64,000 nt of DNA from Saitoella complicata NRRL Y-17804. Taxonomy: Eukaryota > Ascomycota > Saitoellomycetes > Saitoellales > Saitoellaceae. Location of the stretch: the NCBI RefSeq assembly GCF_001661265.1, contig NW_017567009.1, forward strand, positions 124,001 through 188,000, given 5' to 3'. The translations under genes were made by a program, and so were the position numbers. Shown one piece after another: positions 22,428 to 33,563 of the stretch (its first letter is position 1; each line of letters starts with the position of its first letter). A model generated the notes under the pieces. It had not been told where the DNA came from. It made no database searches and saw nothing but the letters and a program-made list of their open reading frames with translations.

Positions 22428-22970
22428 TCAAAGGTGATGCTCATGATGCGCCTTCTCCTCCTCTTCCTCCTTCGTCTTCCCCTGCGCCACAGCCTTCTCC
22501 TGCCCAAAACTCGCATACAACCAAAACTGCCAAATTAAATCAATGAACGCGAACGTAAAACTCAATGAATTCGCGACGGGTGGGGGTTTGGATTGGAGGT
22601 AGCCGGAGGTGTAGGCGCAGATAACGAAGGAGATGAGGAGACGGATCGGGGCTACAACAACGGGGATAAGCATGAGAGGAGAGGAGGGGAAGGAGGACAG
22701 GAAGGGGAGCGTACCGAGGGTTTGGAAGTAGAGCATGTCTCCACGAGCTAGAGGGATTGCACTTTGAACGGCCATAACGACGAGGATGATTCCGATCAAT
22801 CCCAAGCTAGCTTGGTCGATACGTCCGACAGGCGGGATCTCCATGGCTAAACCGAGGACGTTGATGATGTTGCTGTCCAGGACAATGTTTGGACGGAAGA
22901 GGAGGAGGAAACCTGTCGTGAGCTGCAAGAGCGTCGAGCAAGAGACCTGAGTCTTCGGTGAAAGGATCAT
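22428..22970 (-). CDS. Ilm1-like ER membrane protein
   Basis: Homologous to the fungal Ilm1 family (named for mitochondrial DNA loss in yeast; an ER membrane protein of unclear function). Four hydrophobic segments are visible, with the early MEIPP block and a charged tail. The unspliced frame encodes 180 residues, but it contains a 63-nt segment (22652-22714) with GT..AG ends, a pyrimidine-rich body and no stop; removing it gives LYFQTL-APIRLL, closer to the family, and 159 residues (exons 22715-22970 and 22428-22651). I favour the spliced form. The start ATG at 22970 is 190 bp from the divergent Esc2/Rad60 gene. Confidence 0.75.
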   Translation of the reverse strand: MILSPKTQVSCSTLLQLTTGFLLLFRPNIVLDSNIINVLGLAMEIPPVGRIDQASLGLIGIILVVMAVQSAIPLARGDMLYFQTLGTLPFLSSFPSSPLMLIPVVVAPIRLLISFVICAYTSGYLQSKPPPVANSLSFTFAFIDLIWQFWLYASFGQEKAVAQGKTKEEEEEKAHHEHHL

Positions 22971-23160
22971 GATGCTTCAATGGAAATTGAATTGGTGCTC
23001 GGACCTCGCTCGGACGTCCAGCTGCTGCCGCGGCCGCGGCTGTCGAATTTTGGGTCGCATCTGGGGTGCATGATGCTGCGTAACGTTGCATCCCCGACAA
23101 AAACACCAAAACATCCCGAAGAGATATTCCATTTGCCTTCAACGATTTCAACAGTCATCA

Positions 23161-24706
23161 ATGCCCAGAGAGGTGCTCTCGCCTGCTGTAGAACTTACAG
23201 CCTCTCCGGCCAAGCCGAAATCGCGTCCGCGACCGAAGCCCCGCGCAAGAGCTCCGCAGGATGCGGACGGGAAGAACGCGGATGAAGACGACTTCTTTTT
23301 CAGGAGGAATACGTATAAGCATGTTCTTGAGGCGCAAAAGAAAACAGAAGAAGTGAGAAAGCGGAAGTTGAGTCCGCATGAGAATTCGTGAGTGTTTGGG
23401 CGGGGTGTATGCGGGATGGGATGTATGCTTATCGTGGTATAGGTCGAGAGATGTAACCAAGTCACCAGAGCGCGGACAGTATACGGCTGATCTTCCTGTC
23501 GCGTCGGATTCGTCGTCTGACTCCGAGGATGGCGAGCCGGAACCAACGGCGCGTGTCATCCCCATCCTTCGCTCTTCTCAGTCTGCTGGACTAAGACCTA
23601 CCGATGCCTCATATCGACCGCCTGCTATAGCAACGCCAGCGAAGCAGAAAGAGAATGCACGGAGAAGGAGTTTGAGCTTAACACCACCGCCTGCACTGCC
23701 CGTGGACGTGATCAAGATCGGTACAAGAAGGATCTTGGCGGAGTTCGTTGACAACGACACAAGCCCTGCACCGGAACCAAACCAACCCTCTTCGGAGACG
23801 CCAAGGAGACGCACTAGGAACCAGAGACCGACTATGTTGGATGAACGGGTGGACAAGAAGCCAGACTTTAACCCGGCATCACCTCCACGAACTCGAAGCC
23901 AGAGGCAAAGCACTGGGTGTTCCTCAGCATCAACCGGCCCCCCAGCTCTCAACCCAACCCTCGCAGACATCGAACCCACCATCACCAACAATAATCCCCT
24001 CCCCTCCATTCAAAAATCCGATATCCCCCACGTCGAACTCGCTCTCCTCGGCCACACCTCCCCCCACGACCCCATCCCCCTCCCCCCCTCCTGGCCTGTC
24101 CCCATCGTCTTCCGCCTCCGCCTTAACCAACCCTTCCGTTCCCTCCTGAAAGCCTATCTGGCACGGAAAAATATGTTGGACGAGGAGGTGGGGAGGAATA
24201 TCGTGATGGCGTGGAAGGGGATCAGGGTTTTTGGGGCGGGGACACCGATGGGGTTGGGGATGAGGGGCGAGGAGAGGGGGGTGTTGGAGGTTTGGACGGG
24301 GGAGGGGTTTATGGGGAAGAAGAGGGAGGAGGAGAGGGAGAGGGAACGAAAAAGGAAGGAAGAGGAAGATGCGAAGGACTTGGAGAACCGTGACAGGGAC
24401 GATACCGGTACCCCCGATGTTTACTTCCTCGCTGAGCGTTCAGCATCAGCCTCCGCCACCGCCCAAGCCCCCAATCAGCAACAATACCTCAAGATCCTCC
24501 TCCGCGGCAAAGACGGTGACCTCAAACTCAAAGTAAAACCAACTGATACTGCAGCAAAATTAGCCAAGTTTTACCGTGCGCAGAAGAAGATATCGGAGGG
24601 CGTGAAGGTGACGTTGGTGATTGAGGGGGATGATGTTGGGAATGAGGAGGAGGTGGGGGATATGGATGTTGAGGATGGGGATATGGTTGAGGTTAGGGTG
24701 GGTTGA
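23161..24706 (+). CDS. Esc2/Rad60/NIP45-family SUMO-like domain protein
   Basis: Members carry C-terminal SUMO-like domains and act in genome stability and SUMO-linked repair. Exons 23161-23387 and 23443-24706 (55-nt intron, phase 2) give 496 residues. The N-terminal half is basic, Ser/Pro-rich and likely disordered. A first SUMO-like domain may lie at about residues 290-350 (VFRLRLNQPFRSLLKAYLAR), then a highly charged Arg/Glu helix, then the final SUMO-like domain (YLKILLRGKDGDLKLKV..FYRAQKK, ending DVEDGDMVEVRVG). The terminal lacks a GG processing site, as expected for this family. The split into two domains is less certain than the family call. Confidence 0.8.
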
Positions 24707-25562
24707 GTATATCACAAGAAAACTGGGGAAGGAGTTACATCATATTGCACGACATTATCCCATAGTATGACCAAATAATCAATCTTTTTGCTACGGCGAT
24801 TATCAAGAGATCCGATCCACTCTACGTATACTGGTAGGTATAGCCAACCCACCAAAACCAGACCCGAACCAGTGGCCAGTGCAGCCCAGAATGAAGACCA
24901 AGACTCCAAATCTAAACATACTTGATGTGCTCCATTGTATTAACTGACTTCCAGTCAAGAAGCTCCACCCCAACACGTATGCCGTCATGACAACCATGGC
25001 AAGACCCCGAGGCCGATGACCAAAACCATGGCCAGCAAGCTCTTCCAGATTCCTCTCATCACATAGCAATGCCGATTTCCCATTTGCAAAAGACCCAAAA
25101 GAACCGAGGCCCACCAACCACCGACCACCCGCTTAAACTCAATCGAGCCTCACGTTCAATAAAAATCCCAATTCCACGATTCTCAGACAAGTGCACCGGC
25201 ATACCAAAGCCAAACAAAACAAAAGAGAGTAAAAAAAGAAAGAGTTGTAAAAAGGGAACAGACAGCACCGTCCGTACGCGTACGCGTAATAACCCGAAAC
25301 ATCGCCTACCAAGAGTATGAGTTTGTGTTTGTAGGCTCGCACATTTCGTGTATGAGTGCAGCTTGTGCTTAGAAATGCCTTTGCCGTGTCCCTTTGCCTA
25401 ATCTTGAATTTCAATCTCGACTTTCCTGCCCAACTCTCCAAAGCTCCACAGCTCCAAAGCTCTACAGCTCCACAGCTCCACGCCCATCCTCACATCCGTC
25501 ATCCTCGCATCCTCACGACCCCTCCGTCCTCCTTTGGATCCGCTTCCATGGTGCCCCCCAAC
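24707..25562. other. Convergent intergenic region
   Basis: 856 bp between two 3' ends. It includes an 8-bp tandem repeat (listed separately) and an ACGCGTACGCGTA palindromic stretch near 25276. Hydrophobic minus-strand frames at 24712-25268 could not be joined into a convincing gene. Confidence 0.5.
25442..25481. repeat. 8-bp tandem repeat, five units
   Basis: Units AGCTCCAC, AGCTCCAA, AGCTCTAC, AGCTCCAC, AGCTCCAC run head to tail, each holding an AGCT palindrome. It lies 80 bp beyond the stop codon of the HMG-box gene and may be within its 3' UTR. Confidence 0.85.
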
Positions 25563-27300
25563 CTAGTTGGACGGACAATCTGAAGCCGGATTCAACAGAT
25601 CACCCAACCCACCTCTCGGCCTTGCCCTTGCTCCGCCATTAACCCCCGCTGCAACCGCCTTAGCCTCACCCGCACTCATTCCAGCACCAACATTCGATGC
25701 ACTCACGGCTGTCGCACTACTCGCCACACTCTCGCTGATACTCTCCGCGCTATCCATCCTAGGCGGGACACTGGGGTTCCTACCGGGAACTCCCATTCCA
25801 GCTCCGCCTCCTGACCCAATCTGGAAGTTCGAAGGATCGGTTATGGAAGGAGGAAGGAATCCAGAACCTGACGGCTGCCTGACGTGATAAGGAATTGCCG
25901 CCTGAAGTCTCAACCCCGGGAACGGCGCTGGCTGCTCCTGTTGTTGCTGCTGTCCCTGAACCTGCTGTTGCTGAGGGTAGGGCATATACCCACCTTGCCT
26001 AGGAGGAAAGGGAGGCGGCTGGAACATCGCACTCTGCGTCTGCTGCGTCTGTGTCGGCGAATACATATTCTTCGGCGGCACAGTCGCAGTGGGGCTATAT
26101 TGATTCGAAGCATTGGATATCGAACTTGCGATACTGGACCTCCTCTCATGTCCGCCAACACTCGTGGCAGATGCAGGAGGTGGGAAGTCATGAACGGGTG
26201 TCGAAGACGAACCAGCGGTGGCTGCAGCCGAGACAGCAGCATCACGCAGATCCTGGAGTCGAGTATTCAAGTGTCGCAACTCCGGACTCTCATCCGCCCT
26301 GAACGACGACGAGGCATTACTTAGCCCCCTCTCAATCATACTCGGGGTATCAGTCGTCGAATGCGCCCGCCTCCTCGGCGTCCTCGACATCTGCATCCCC
26401 ATCTCACTCATATCACTCTTTTCCTTCGACATCGACTTCTCCAACTTACTCTTTTTCGGCGCTGGCTCGCCCAAATCCGCATTCGGATGTTTCTCACGGA
26501 ATTGAGTGAGGTAGACTTGGTATTTATAGTATTCTTGCGAACTGCGGTATTTGAGCATGGCGTTTGCGAAGTCTTCCTTTTTGCGGGCTGCGTCATCTTC
26601 CATGCGTTCTTTTTCTTCGGGGTCGAGGAGTTTCCATCTGTCGCCGACGATCTTGGCGATGTCGGTGAAGGAGAGGGAGTTATTGGCAACGTCTTTCTTG
26701 AGTTCTTCGCGAACAGAGTTGGCAAAAACGACATATGCTGACGCCGGCTTTTCGGGAGCATTGGGATCAGTCTAGGAAGAACGTTAGTCGATGGACATCG
26801 ACACACATCAAAATGGCTTCCACTAACCTTTGGATGTCTCCGATACTTCCTCTTCCCCGTCTCCTGATCAATATTATCCTTCTTTGCCTTCGCCTTCCTC
26901 TTCCCACCACCAACGGCCTCCTCCTTCTCCCCCTCAAACTCCTCCTGCGCCTCCCTATCCTTCCCATTCCAACTCATCGCCGGAGTAACTCCACGCGATT
27001 CGTCCATTTCTTCTTCGAGGGGTAGGGGCTCGTTGATAGGGATTCCGCGCCGTGATGCGATTTCGCGTTGCAGGAGGCGGCGGTGGCCGCGTTTTATGGA
27101 CATTTCGACAAGGTCTTGTTCGGTTATGTCCATGAGGGTCGGCATTGACGTGAATCCTTCTTCAATAAACCTGTTGCCTCGGTATTAGTCACTGTCATGA
27201 TGTCGGGTGGACGGAATGTATGCTACTTCTCGTTGTACGCCTGCAAACCTAGGTCCGACAGACACCTCACAACGGCATCAGTTCCTCCACGAAGCTCCAT
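25563..27300 (-). CDS. SAM-domain plus HMG-box DNA-binding protein
   Basis: Exons 27227-27300, 26828-27170 and 25563-26771 (56-nt introns, phases 2 and 0) give 541 residues. Residues about 5-60 form a SAM domain (CLSDLGLQAYNEKF, then EEGFTSMPTLMDITEQDL and MSIKRGHRRLLQREI). After a Lys-rich linker, DPNAPEKPASAYVVF starts an HMG box of about 70 residues (ending near YYKYQVYLTQFREKHP). The rest is Gln/Ser/Pro-rich (runs of Q near PQQQQVQG), like an activation region. The ATG at 27300 comes from the short first exon and restores the SAM domain start, which supports the model. Targets are unknown. A SAM domain could drive oligomerisation. Confidence 0.88.
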
Positions 27301-29316
27301 TGTGACCAAGTTCTCGGGATGTATGCTGAGTATCTGCACTGATCAGTCGTCGAAGGTCGAACACGAGCGGTGTGTATGCTAGTTGCTGTTCGACGGCGAC
27401 AATGAACTCGAGACTCGGTCGATGAGAGAGGCGAACCTGAATGCCGGTGACCGGTGAATCAGGAGAAAGGTGTTGACTGACGCGTATGTTCGCCTCCGAG
27501 AGTGCTAAGATCGATGGATATTCAAATGCGGATGAAGTGTGACAGATGAGTTGATCTCAATCGAGTTCGCAAAGCCGGAAGTATCGATTGTGCGTTATGT
27601 GAAGAAGCGTATGTCGATGTCGAGCAAACCTTTCCGTGTATGAAGGCACCTCTATCGTCTTCCGTTCGTGATTGTGGAAGTGTTTTGTTTTGAGGTAGTG
27701 TAGTTGGTGCAGGCAGGTTCTGGGCCACGGGCAAGTCAAGTTCTCCGTCGCAGCAGTCTGCCGTCGTGCGCCTGCAGCTTGTTCTAACAGACGCGTTTGG
27801 AGCACTACAAGGAAGCGTGTTTCATCGACTTCCCTTATTCATGCCGTGCCTCTCGCGATCGCGGTCGCCTCCCTGGAAAGATCGTAGCTACGGGCCCTCC
27901 CCATGGACAGAATCGCGATGGGCTGCACACTTTTCGATTCACGATTGGCAGATGCACAGCTAGACCGCACTTCTCGACCCTGCCAATTCCACATTGCGCG
28001 CGTCTTGACGCAAGCTCTGCGGTGCGCCCCAGACAAGCAACCGACCGCCTCATGTAATCAGATCACCATTTCCGATTGGTTCCCATGACGGCTCGTACCA
28101 TAATGCCAAGCAGGTAATTGCCCATTTTAGATTCCAGACAAACCGGGTCGTTCTTGCGCGTGATTGACGTTGGTTGGCATCGGGGATTTGCAAGCGTCAC
28201 GCACGTACGCGTGCACCACCGCCAGACCCGCCAAGCCCGACAACCTTCAAACACCGTCACGCGTACCTCGCTCCTCCCCCAATGCTTTCAAACGCCGCAA
28301 TAGCGAAGGGTCTTGATCATTCCACACCCCATTTTCTCATTTCACACCCCAGCGCCAACAAAAAACTCAGGATATCTCGCCAACCGCAAATCGGATCTCG
28401 GAGGGTAGAGAGTATATAGACTGATAAAAGTCCCCTGAATCCGTTCCCACCTTCATATTCGGATTTGAAGGTTCCTGGGAGAAGATACCAACTGTTTCTC
28501 ACCTCTCAGCCCGGCGCTGCGGCTGGTGTGGCACAGCGCATATATGCATAAATCTGCACATCACATCTCAGCAGTATTGGCAGAGTACAGCAGCTGGTGG
28601 AGTGAAATCTGCGAGTTAAAGGTATCAGGATATTCACAAAGGTACTCTCTATCTCTCTACGCTCTTACCGTATTCCCAAGTTCAATGGCTGTTGAGATAT
28701 CTTTGAAATTGAGTGCGCCGGGGTGTGGTATGAAGATTGAGGGGTGTGGAATGATCAGGACCCATAGCGAATACCCAAATCGCGATCCCCCTACACAAAT
28801 TTCGATATGTACCTCTGCCTTGGTTTTCGTTAGTCAGCAGCACTTGGAGTGGTTAGTGTAGGCTCCGGGTGCAGAAGCGAGATGAAAGGTGCACTGAGAC
28901 AAATGACAGCTGATGAGCTCCTTGAGGTCAGTTTTGAGGGTGTATGTAAGCAAAGTGGGCATTGCCGACGACGTGTGCTGGGCATTTGAGGTTCAAGGTG
29001 ATACGAAGGACTGTTTTGGTAAGTGGACGCGGCGGTTGTCGCGTGCGCGCGCAAAACAGAAGACATCTGGACGGATATGACGTTTGATAGAATGGGGAAT
29101 ACCGTGTAGAGATCGGGACTATCTTTGCGCACGTCTGGATACGCCTACTTGCACGTCTCTCTTTCCGCTGCGAGCTGTTGTGCTTTTACAACGAAACCAT
29201 GCGGACTCACGCAGGATCGTGCACCGCGGCCGTACCTGCCACCCAAATTCGAGAATCTCGCTGCTCCCAACGAGTCCTGTGTTGTCCCGCGAGAACTGCA
29301 GCTGAGAAGATCAATC
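27301..29316. other. Long divergent intergenic region
   Basis: About 2.0 kb between diverging starts, the longest gene-free stretch among the conserved genes here. Several frames of 60-110 codons exist on both strands but are overlapping, lack domains and look random. No tRNA, snRNA or transposon seen by eye. Confidence 0.5.
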
Positions 29317-30846
29317 ATGTTCCAAGTCCCGGGATGGTCACTGGACAACTCTCAGATCGTCGTTGGAACCAAGGCTGCCTTGAAGAAGAGAAAGCGTGAG
29401 GACAGGCCGGAGAAATCAGAGAAGCCTGCTGCGGAGGTGGCGGAGAAAAAGGTTGTCGAGTCGGAGACTGGGCCGGTCGTGCACCCGAGTCGTGCGTCTC
29501 GAGTGAAGGAGGATGAGGATGTGCAGAAGTTGTTCGAGAAGGCTACTGGATCGGCTAAGGAGGTTGCTGCCTCTGAGGAAAAACCGGCCAAGAAGCGCAA
29601 GAGGGGTGGAAAAGGTAACAAGGCCAAGGAAGAGTCTAAGGAGGGAGCGGACAAGGAGAAGACCGAGGTAAAGGAGGACAAGGCAAAGCCTGCTGCCCCT
29701 AAGCCTGTTGCACCATCAACTGAGGCCGACGGCGATAAGAAGGAGAGCAAGTACGCCAAAAAGAAGCGCTTACGCCGTGAGGAAGCTGCGGAGATCGAAG
29801 CCGCAGGCGGAGTTCCTCCTCCCAAACCAGCAAAGCCAGCAAAAGTCAAACATACTGCTCCTAAACCCGAGAAATCCAAGCCAACGTCAGAAGCCCTCGC
29901 AAGGAGGTTGGAGCAGGCTGCTGCCAATGCTCCTGCCGAGCCTGAAGAGGAAGAGGCCGTCCCCGAAATCCCGCCAGCATTGCCGCCCATGCTTCTCCGT
30001 CCCGCAGATAAATTGACTACCCTTCAACAAAAGATGCAGCAGAAGCTCTCCGGTGCCCGTTTCCGCTGGATCAACGAGCGTCTTTACACCACCACCGGAG
30101 CAAAGGCTCTCGAGCTCATGAAAGACCAACCAGAGATGTTCACCGAATACCACGAGGGATTCCGTAACCAAGTCCAATCATGGCCCGAAAACCCCGTCGA
30201 CGTATTCATCCGCCAATTGAAAGACAGGAGAAAGGCGAACAAACTCCCCAAGGACGGAAAGGGCGTGACGACGGTGATTGATCTCGGATGCGGTGACGCC
30301 AAAATCGGGCAAACATTCACTGCGCCCGCTCCCGACGCCGGTAAAGATCTCACGATCAAATCCTACGATCTACGCTCCGTAAACCCAGTCGTCACCGCTG
30401 CCGATATCGCGAATCTTCCTTTGGCGAATGAGAGTGTGGATATTGCGATCTTCTGTCTTGCGCTCATGGGGACGGATTTCATCGCTTTCCTACGTGAAGC
30501 GCGGCGTGTACTCCGTGTCGGGGGCGAACTCTGGATCGCTGAGATTCGGTCCCGATTCGCTGATGCCGCCGTCGATGAACCCTCCTCCTCCACTGATAAG
30601 AAGGATAAGGGAGGAAAGAACAAAGACAAAGCAGGTGCAGAAGCGAACGCTTTCGTGAAGAGGTTGAAAGGGATGGGGTTCAAACATTCCTTGACGGATG
30701 GGAGTAACAAGATGTTTGTGAGGATGGAGTTCACGAAAGAGAAGGAGGTTAGCAAGAAGAAGGAGGAGGGAGGAAATGTGCTTGAGGAGGCGAGGGATGA
30801 GGAGGGGAGGTTGTTGTTGAAGCCTTGCGTTTATAAAAAGAGATAG
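29317..30846 (+). CDS. RRP8: Ribosomal RNA-processing protein 8 (25S rRNA m1A methyltransferase)
   Basis: A nucleolar SAM-dependent enzyme that makes the m1A modification in helix 25.1 of yeast 25S rRNA. Intronless, 509 residues. The first half is Lys/Glu/Ala-rich with nuclear/nucleolar-type basic runs (KKRKRGGKG, KYAKKKRLRR). The catalytic domain begins at LQQKMQQKLSGARFRWINERL and continues with the SAM-binding DLGCGDAKIG and the family-specific FCLALMGTDF and EARRVLRVGGELWIAEIRSRF. A Lys/Asp/Ser-rich loop interrupts the domain before AFVKRLKGMGFK. The ATG at 29317 is the first in frame; upstream codons start only with TTG. Confidence 0.96.
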   Translation: MFQVPGWSLDNSQIVVGTKAALKKRKREDRPEKSEKPAAEVAEKKVVESETGPVVHPSRASRVKEDEDVQKLFEKATGSAKEVAASEEKPAKKRKRGGKGNKAKEESKEGADKEKTEVKEDKAKPAAPKPVAPSTEADGDKKESKYAKKKRLRREEAAEIEAAGGVPPPKPAKPAKVKHTAPKPEKSKPTSEALARRLEQAAANAPAEPEEEEAVPEIPPALPPMLLRPADKLTTLQQKMQQKLSGARFRWINERLYTTTGAKALELMKDQPEMFTEYHEGFRNQVQSWPENPVDVFIRQLKDRRKANKLPKDGKGVTTVIDLGCGDAKIGQTFTAPAPDAGKDLTIKSYDLRSVNPVVTAADIANLPLANESVDIAIFCLALMGTDFIAFLREARRVLRVGGELWIAEIRSRFADAAVDEPSSSTDKKDKGGKNKDKAGAEANAFVKRLKGMGFKHSLTDGSNKMFVRMEFTKEKEVSKKKEEGGNVLEEARDEEGRLLLKPCVYKKR

Positions 30847-31217
30847 AGTGCGAGGCCGCTCGAGAAGTAACGCGACTTCACTGGGGGCTGCATTGTGCAA
30901 TTCCTGACCAGCAAAGCCCCGCCGAGTAGAGTGTCAAAGAGAAATGCTGTGCTGTGCTCACTTTCGTCTTCCACCTCCTTTCCTAGTTATGCCACAGTAA
31001 GCCGATATATAGTAAGCTCACGCATCTGCGTGAGGCTTTGGGGACGAGGGAGAAACAACACGTTGTCACGGACGTATTTTCGGTTTGATTTTGTATCCTA
31101 AAATGTTGATAGCTACTTGAGTAAACTAACTAACTACTCCTGTGATATAGATGCGAACAGCATGGGTATCCTCACAATTTTTCTTCCTTCTCCTGTCCTT
31201 ACTCCCCTCAGCTCGAT
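30847..31217. other. Convergent intergenic region RRP8/PRP39
   Basis: 371 bp of 3' UTR-type sequence. No gene seen. Confidence 0.55.
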
Positions 31218-33427
31218 TTAGTATGCTCTGGGAGCCGCCCCACTCTGCTCCGTCGGCGGCACCTTCTCCCCCTGCTCCCGATAATATCTCTCATAAACAC
31301 TCTCCCCCCTCGCAACCCTACTCTCATCAACCTCAACCCCAGGATGCCCATTCTCCGCTATCAACCTCCTCTCAACCATCTCTACATCACCATCCTCCCG
31401 AAGCCTCTTCTTATTCTCGAGTTGTACAGAAAAGGGACCGTTCACTTCGATATCGAGACGGGTGTACTCGGCCATGTTGGCGGAGGGTGCGGCTTCGAGG
31501 AGGTAGACCATGTAGGTGTGGGTGAGGTCTTTAATGACAGGGAGAGGAAGGTGGGTTTTTGTACGGATTTGGCCGATGACGGTGGTGATTCGTGTGTGTT
31601 GTTCTTCGGAGGCTGGTTGGTCGAGCTCGAATTGGAGGTAGTTGATCCAGAAGTACTTCGAATCGAGATACTTGTCCGCATTTGCTGAGAAGAGTTCGCG
31701 CGCCTCCTCGGCACTGCCCATAACCTTCCACAACAACCTCGCCCACTCAGCAGACAGCGCACCCTTGGCATAAATATCCGTCACATCGTTATGAATCGCA
31801 TCCCTATAAACCTTCACCGCACCCTCCACATCCCCAGGTGTAGCCCTCCGTTCCATATTCGCCCACGCAACAACCGTCTCCACATTACCCGGCAAACTCT
31901 CCACCACAGCCTCAAAGATCGCTCTCGCATACTCCACCTCCCCCCGACTCTCCATCCAATGCGCGAATTGAATTCGAAACCCGGGGCGGCCAATGGGGAC
32001 GAATGTCGCTGCACCGCGTTGGTAGATGATGCGGACGTCTTCCGCTTTTCCGGATTGAGCTGCCATCCATCGTGCATAGCGGTACCAGAATTCGTCGTAG
32101 AGGGCACATGTTGTGAGACACCGCTCATACAAGAACACGATTCTCTTGAAATCACCCTCCGTCTCCTCGAAATGTAGATACTTCCTCCAGTTGACGAGTT
32201 GTAGCTCGTCCAACGGCTTTACGTGGAAGTACGGTCTCTTGACCTCTGCCTCGTACGTCCATCGCTTCGCGGTCTCCGTTTGTGTCTTATGACAGATCTC
32301 CTTGTGAAGATCCGCGATTCTCACACGAATCTCGCGTTCAATCTCAGCTTCTCCGCGCTGCATCTTGATCTGTTGAGACCCAGCCTGGACAGCCTGCACA
32401 GGCTCATTCAGAACATCATTTCGGAAAGTTTCGATCACATCCGCATCGACGAGCTCGTGGAGAGGTCGAGTAGCTGCCATAGCTGTGTATCTTTGGAAGT
32501 ATCGTGCGTATTGGTGCATTGGGATATGAATGACTCTGTCAAGGATCTTGAAGATGAGATCCGGACGCTCGTTGCGCTCTTCGAGTTCGATGTATTTGTC
32601 CCAGAAGGGGTGGGCGAGGAAGTCGAGACCGACGGTGTTTGCCGCGCGTTCAAACAATCTAGATGAATGCTATGTTAGTATTCAAAGACTAAACGAACAG
32701 TGCATAACAGAGTGTAAACCAGAAGCCGATGCACGAGTCATCGCATATACTCTCATGTCTTCAGATCAATCCCAGCATGGTATGGGTCGTGAAAGGCCCC
32801 TATCTCATGTAAGAGAGGATCAAGTCGAAAGGGTAGGGAACAGGGAACATAACCACCCGATATCGCCCATATCCATAATAAAGGTTCCACTCCACAAAAC
32901 AGCGATGACAAGGCATCGCACTCCTGGCTCAAGCAAATGAAAAGAAGGTAAAGGGCGACTTACTCTCTGACATCCTCCTGCAAATGACTCGTATCCGCCT
33001 TAAACCCACAGTAACTCGCCCACAAATCAACACTCGCCGGACACGACGCAACACCTCTCTCATAAACCATCTCAGCCGCTTCGGTACCGGCGATCGTGAA
33101 TGATGTCTCTGCGTATTTTCTCCAGTAACCGAAGAGGAGCGGGAAGCGGGCCAGGAAGCGGTCGTATGTGGTGCGCCAGGCGTGGATGGCGTCTTGGGAG
33201 GAGTTACGACCGATGCCGCCTTCCGTGGACTCGAGGGAGCGAATGAGACCTTCCCAGGCATCTGCGCTTGCGAGTTAGCATACAATGCCGAAAAGTGGTA
33301 TAGAAAGGAAAGTAAACGCACCGAAATCATCAGGATCCTCAATGACGAGTTGATTGAACTTCTCATACTCGTCGCCAGCGTCGCCCGCAACGCTCTGCGA
33401 TCGCATCCTTGCTCCATATTGAGCCAT
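31218..33427 (-). CDS. PRP39: Pre-mRNA-processing factor 39 (U1 snRNP, HAT repeats)
   Basis: A U1 snRNP-associated splicing factor. Exons 33322-33427, 32964-33261 and 31218-32658 (phases 1 and 2) give 614 residues. HAT-repeat signatures are frequent: WEGLIRSLE, YERGVASCPASVDLWASY, LFERAANTVGLDF..HPFWDKYIELEE, FLYERCLTTCALYDEFWYRYARW and ARAIFEAVVESLPGN. The tail is acidic and ends near an RYYREQGEKVPP segment. The second intron is 305 nt, far longer than the 47-65 nt usual here. The start is 136 bp from the divergent ADE8 gene. Confidence 0.93.
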
Positions 33428-33563
33428 TGCAATTGGTGTTTTGTGTTTTGTGATAATTGACGTCCGACTTCATTAAGGAGACGCGTCGAAAGCTGCCCCT
33501 GAGTCGGTGCCTGAAGGGGAATGTAACGAAGATAACCACCATTGCTCGACCCCACCTGCTGCC

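Noticed and set aside
24712-25268. Minus-strand hydrophobic frames (up to 104 codons) that might be a small membrane protein gene
   Set aside because: Two hydrophobic stretches lie in different frames and no intron with sensible length and phase joins them; starts are mostly TTG/GTG. The hydrophobicity is explained by T-rich 3' flank sequence.
27797-29132. Several short frames in the long intergenic region
   Set aside because: No domain, no splice support, mutually overlapping.
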